Of a DNA stretch of 5,958 nt, positions 4,634 through 5,958 are shown piece by piece (the first letter of the stretch is position 1; each line of letters opens with the position of its first letter). The notes beneath the pieces were generated by a model that was given only the letters and a program-made list of their open reading frames with translations, did no database searches and was not told the DNA's origin. The stretch comes from Kiritimatiellia bacterium (GTDB lineage: Bacteria > Verrucomicrobiota > Kiritimatiellia > RFP12 > UBA1067). The stretch covers positions 1-5,958 of the forward strand of contig CAAGNL010000230.1 in the NCBI GenBank assembly GCA_900771305.1. Reading direction: 5' to 3'. Both the position numbers and the translations under genes were made by a program.

Positions 4634-5958
4634 TCAGCGGAAGACGAGGAGCGTGCCGGTTGCCTGCCAGGCGAAAAGGCGGCCGTTTTCGTAGACGACC
4701 CTCACCGTACGCGAAAGCACGGGCGACGGAACGAACTGCAGCGCGCCCCCCGACACCGAAACCTTGGAAAGGTCTGCCAGCAGGGTCTTGCGCACGGGGA
4801 CGGTTCCCGTCAGCGAGACCTCCACCGTCCCCGCCGCCATCGTGCCGACGCCGCCCGCCCCCAGAAGCGGATCGTCCAGGTCGAACGTCCAGCCCTCGGT
4901 AAGCAGCTTCGCCCCGTCCCGCACGCGCCACTGGCATGGGACGGCACCCGCGCGATGAAGCACGAGGTGGGCGTCCGGCACATAGGCGGACGGATCGACG
5001 GCCCACCGTCCGCCGCGGATTTCAAGACGCCCCGTCTCGGGAATCGCCGCGCCCGGGAAGAGGATGCCTTCGCATGTGTTCGTACCATCGCCCGTGACCA
5101 CAAGCGACGCCCCCGTCCCCCCTGCTTCCCAGTTCACCAGATAGGCCGTTGAAACGGAAGCCCCGTCAAGCAAGCACGCCGCGTTCGCCCCTGCAAGGCG
5201 GAGGCCGCACGCGCCGACGTCCCCCGCGCGCCCGACGATCCGGCGTCCGTCAAAGTCGAGCGTGACCTCCCCGCCCACGATGTCCACCGTGTGCGCGATG
5301 TCCGACAGCAACCGCACCGTGCCGCCGGTTGTCTGCGCGACGCGGAGCGCCGCATTGACGTTCGTATGGACGAGACCCGCGTAGGCGGCCTCGCGCGTCC
5401 ACGCCGTTGTCTCGGCATCGGGATACACCGCATAGGGCGTGGAGAATCCCCGGAAGGTCCGCCCGTCCTCGTAGAACGCCGTCGTACCCTCGGCAAGGGT
5501 CGGCGGATGGACCAGCGCCGTCTCCAGCGGATTCTTCTCAAAGTGTCCGCCGAAGAGGTGGATGCGCGTTCCCTGGTTCGAGTCCGTTTGGTTCTGGTCT
5601 CGCCAGGAGGTGGTGAACGCATGGTGGCCGCCCCGCACATTCAGCGTGGCGAAACCGTTCCCGCTCGCAAAGAGGTCCGTCTGGACGGACGTTTCCGCCT
5701 GGAGATTGACGACCGCCGACGCGCTGCCGTACAGCGTGCAGAGCCCCTTCAGCGTGCAGTTCGTCACGTTCACGACCGTCGATGCGTCGCCGCTCATGTG
5801 GAAGACCGAAACCGATCCCTGGAGGAGCCCGCCACCGCCGTCCACCTCCAGCGTCACGCCCGCGGGAATCTTGAGGAAGTCCCCCTTCGTATTGGCGAGC
5901 GTGAGGCCGTTCAGGTCAAGTGTCATGCTGTGCGGTATCTCCAGCAGGGCGGCGTCCA
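4634..5958 (-). CDS. C-terminal part of a large β-strand-rich, probably secreted repeat protein; 5' end outside window
   Basis: The frame is open from the window edge to TGA at 4634-4636 (440 residues in view). The ATG at 5926 is internal: about ten codons upstream of it (ending EIPHS) continue the same strand pattern, so the true start lies outside the window. Composition is rich in G, T, V, A and N with short alternating strands (MTLDLNGLTLANTKG, VVNVTNCTLKG, TGASLVVTGDGTN), as in right-handed β-helix or adhesin-type exoproteins. Counting from the Met at 5926, two degenerate modules appear. Each has a TLDxxG strand (2-7; 222-227) and later a GG-F/W-x-x-x-P segment (GGHFEKNP 126-133; GGRWAVDP 305-312). 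The tail (360-430) is strand-rich and ends VVYENGRLFAWQATGTLLVFR without a PEP-CTERM, LPXTG or transmembrane anchor. It ends 67 nt before the dehydrogenase. No enzyme motif is recognised; a surface or secreted role is inferred from style only. Confidence 0.8.
   Translation of the reverse strand, partial: DAALLEIPHSMTLDLNGLTLANTKGDFLKIPAGVTLEVDGGGGLLQGSVSVFHMSGDASTVVNVTNCTLKGLCTLYGSASAVVNLQAETSVQTDLFASGNGFATLNVRGGHHAFTTSWRDQNQTDSNQGTRIHLFGGHFEKNPLETALVHPPTLAEGTTAFYEDGRTFRGFSTPYAVYPDAETTAWTREAAYAGLVHTNVNAALRVAQTTGGTVRLLSDIAHTVDIVGGEVTLDFDGRRIVGRAGDVGACGLRLAGANAACLLDGASVSTAYLVNWEAGGTGASLVVTGDGTNTCEGILFPGAAIPETGRLEIRGGRWAVDPSAYVPDAHLVLHRAGAVPCQWRVRDGAKLLTEGWTFDLDDPLLGAGGVGTMAAGTVEVSLTGTVPVRKTLLADLSKVSVSGGALQFVPSPVLSRTVRVVYENGRLFAWQATGTLLVFR
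4922..5332 (-). repeat. Second copy of a degenerate β-strand module in the repeat protein
   Basis: Residues ~199-335 (counted from the Met at 5926) repeat the layout of the preceding in-window segment (about 5417-5958): a TLD-x-x-G strand, glycine-rich strands, then a GG-aromatic-x-x-x-P segment (GGRWAVDP here, GGHFEKNP in the first copy) and a hydrophobic turn. Identity is low, so this is judged from motif order rather than alignment. The first copy is cut at its N-terminal side by the window edge. Confidence 0.4.

Noticed and set aside
4565..5152. Plus-strand open frame antisense to the repeat protein
   Set aside because: It is motif-free and Arg/Pro-rich, and the opposite strand encodes a coherent β-strand-rich protein.

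Overview
The window is a GC-rich (roughly two-thirds G+C by eye) bacterial segment in which every gene I can support lies on the minus strand, so transcription runs from high to low coordinates. In that order it holds: (1) the C-terminal ~440 residues of a large, β-strand-rich, probably secreted repeat protein (4634-5958, 5' end outside the window); (2) an iron-containing, YqhD/butanol-dehydrogenase-type alcohol dehydrogenase (3418-4566); (3) a divergent deoxyribose-phosphate aldolase of the DeoC family (2747-3418); (4) an FGGY-family carbohydrate kinase of the xylulokinase-like branch (1260-2750); and (5) the first 385 codons of an exported protein with an N-terminal β-sandwich-like domain (1-1155, 3' end outside the window).

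Genes 2-4 form a tight, translationally coupled operon. The dehydrogenase and aldolase share a TGATG junction, and the aldolase and kinase share an ATGA junction preceded by a near-perfect Shine-Dalgarno. Read as chemistry, they make a self-contained route: the kinase phosphorylates a (deoxy)sugar, the aldolase splits the sugar phosphate into glyceraldehyde-3-phosphate and a short aldehyde, and the dehydrogenase reduces the aldehyde to an alcohol, re-oxidising NAD(P)H. If the aldolase keeps canonical DeoC chemistry, the products would be glyceraldehyde-3-phosphate and ethanol from 2-deoxyribose. However, both the kinase and the aldolase differ from textbook members at substrate-side motifs, so the true sugar is uncertain.

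The two flanking genes look unrelated to the operon in function. Both look like cell-surface or exported proteins of kinds I associate with the PVC superphylum (Kiritimatiellota/Verrucomicrobiota, Lentisphaerota, Planctomycetota), and high G+C fits. The organism call is an inference from protein style, not from a marker gene. A fermentative, host- or sediment-associated PVC bacterium is my best guess.

Non-coding space is small: 67 nt before the dehydrogenase and about 100 nt between the kinase and gene 5, the latter holding a strong GC hairpin and an AT-rich leader. I see no rRNA, tRNA, CRISPR array, insertion sequence or prophage signal, and no clearly novel defence or mobile system. The most interesting content is the kinase-aldolase-dehydrogenase cassette.
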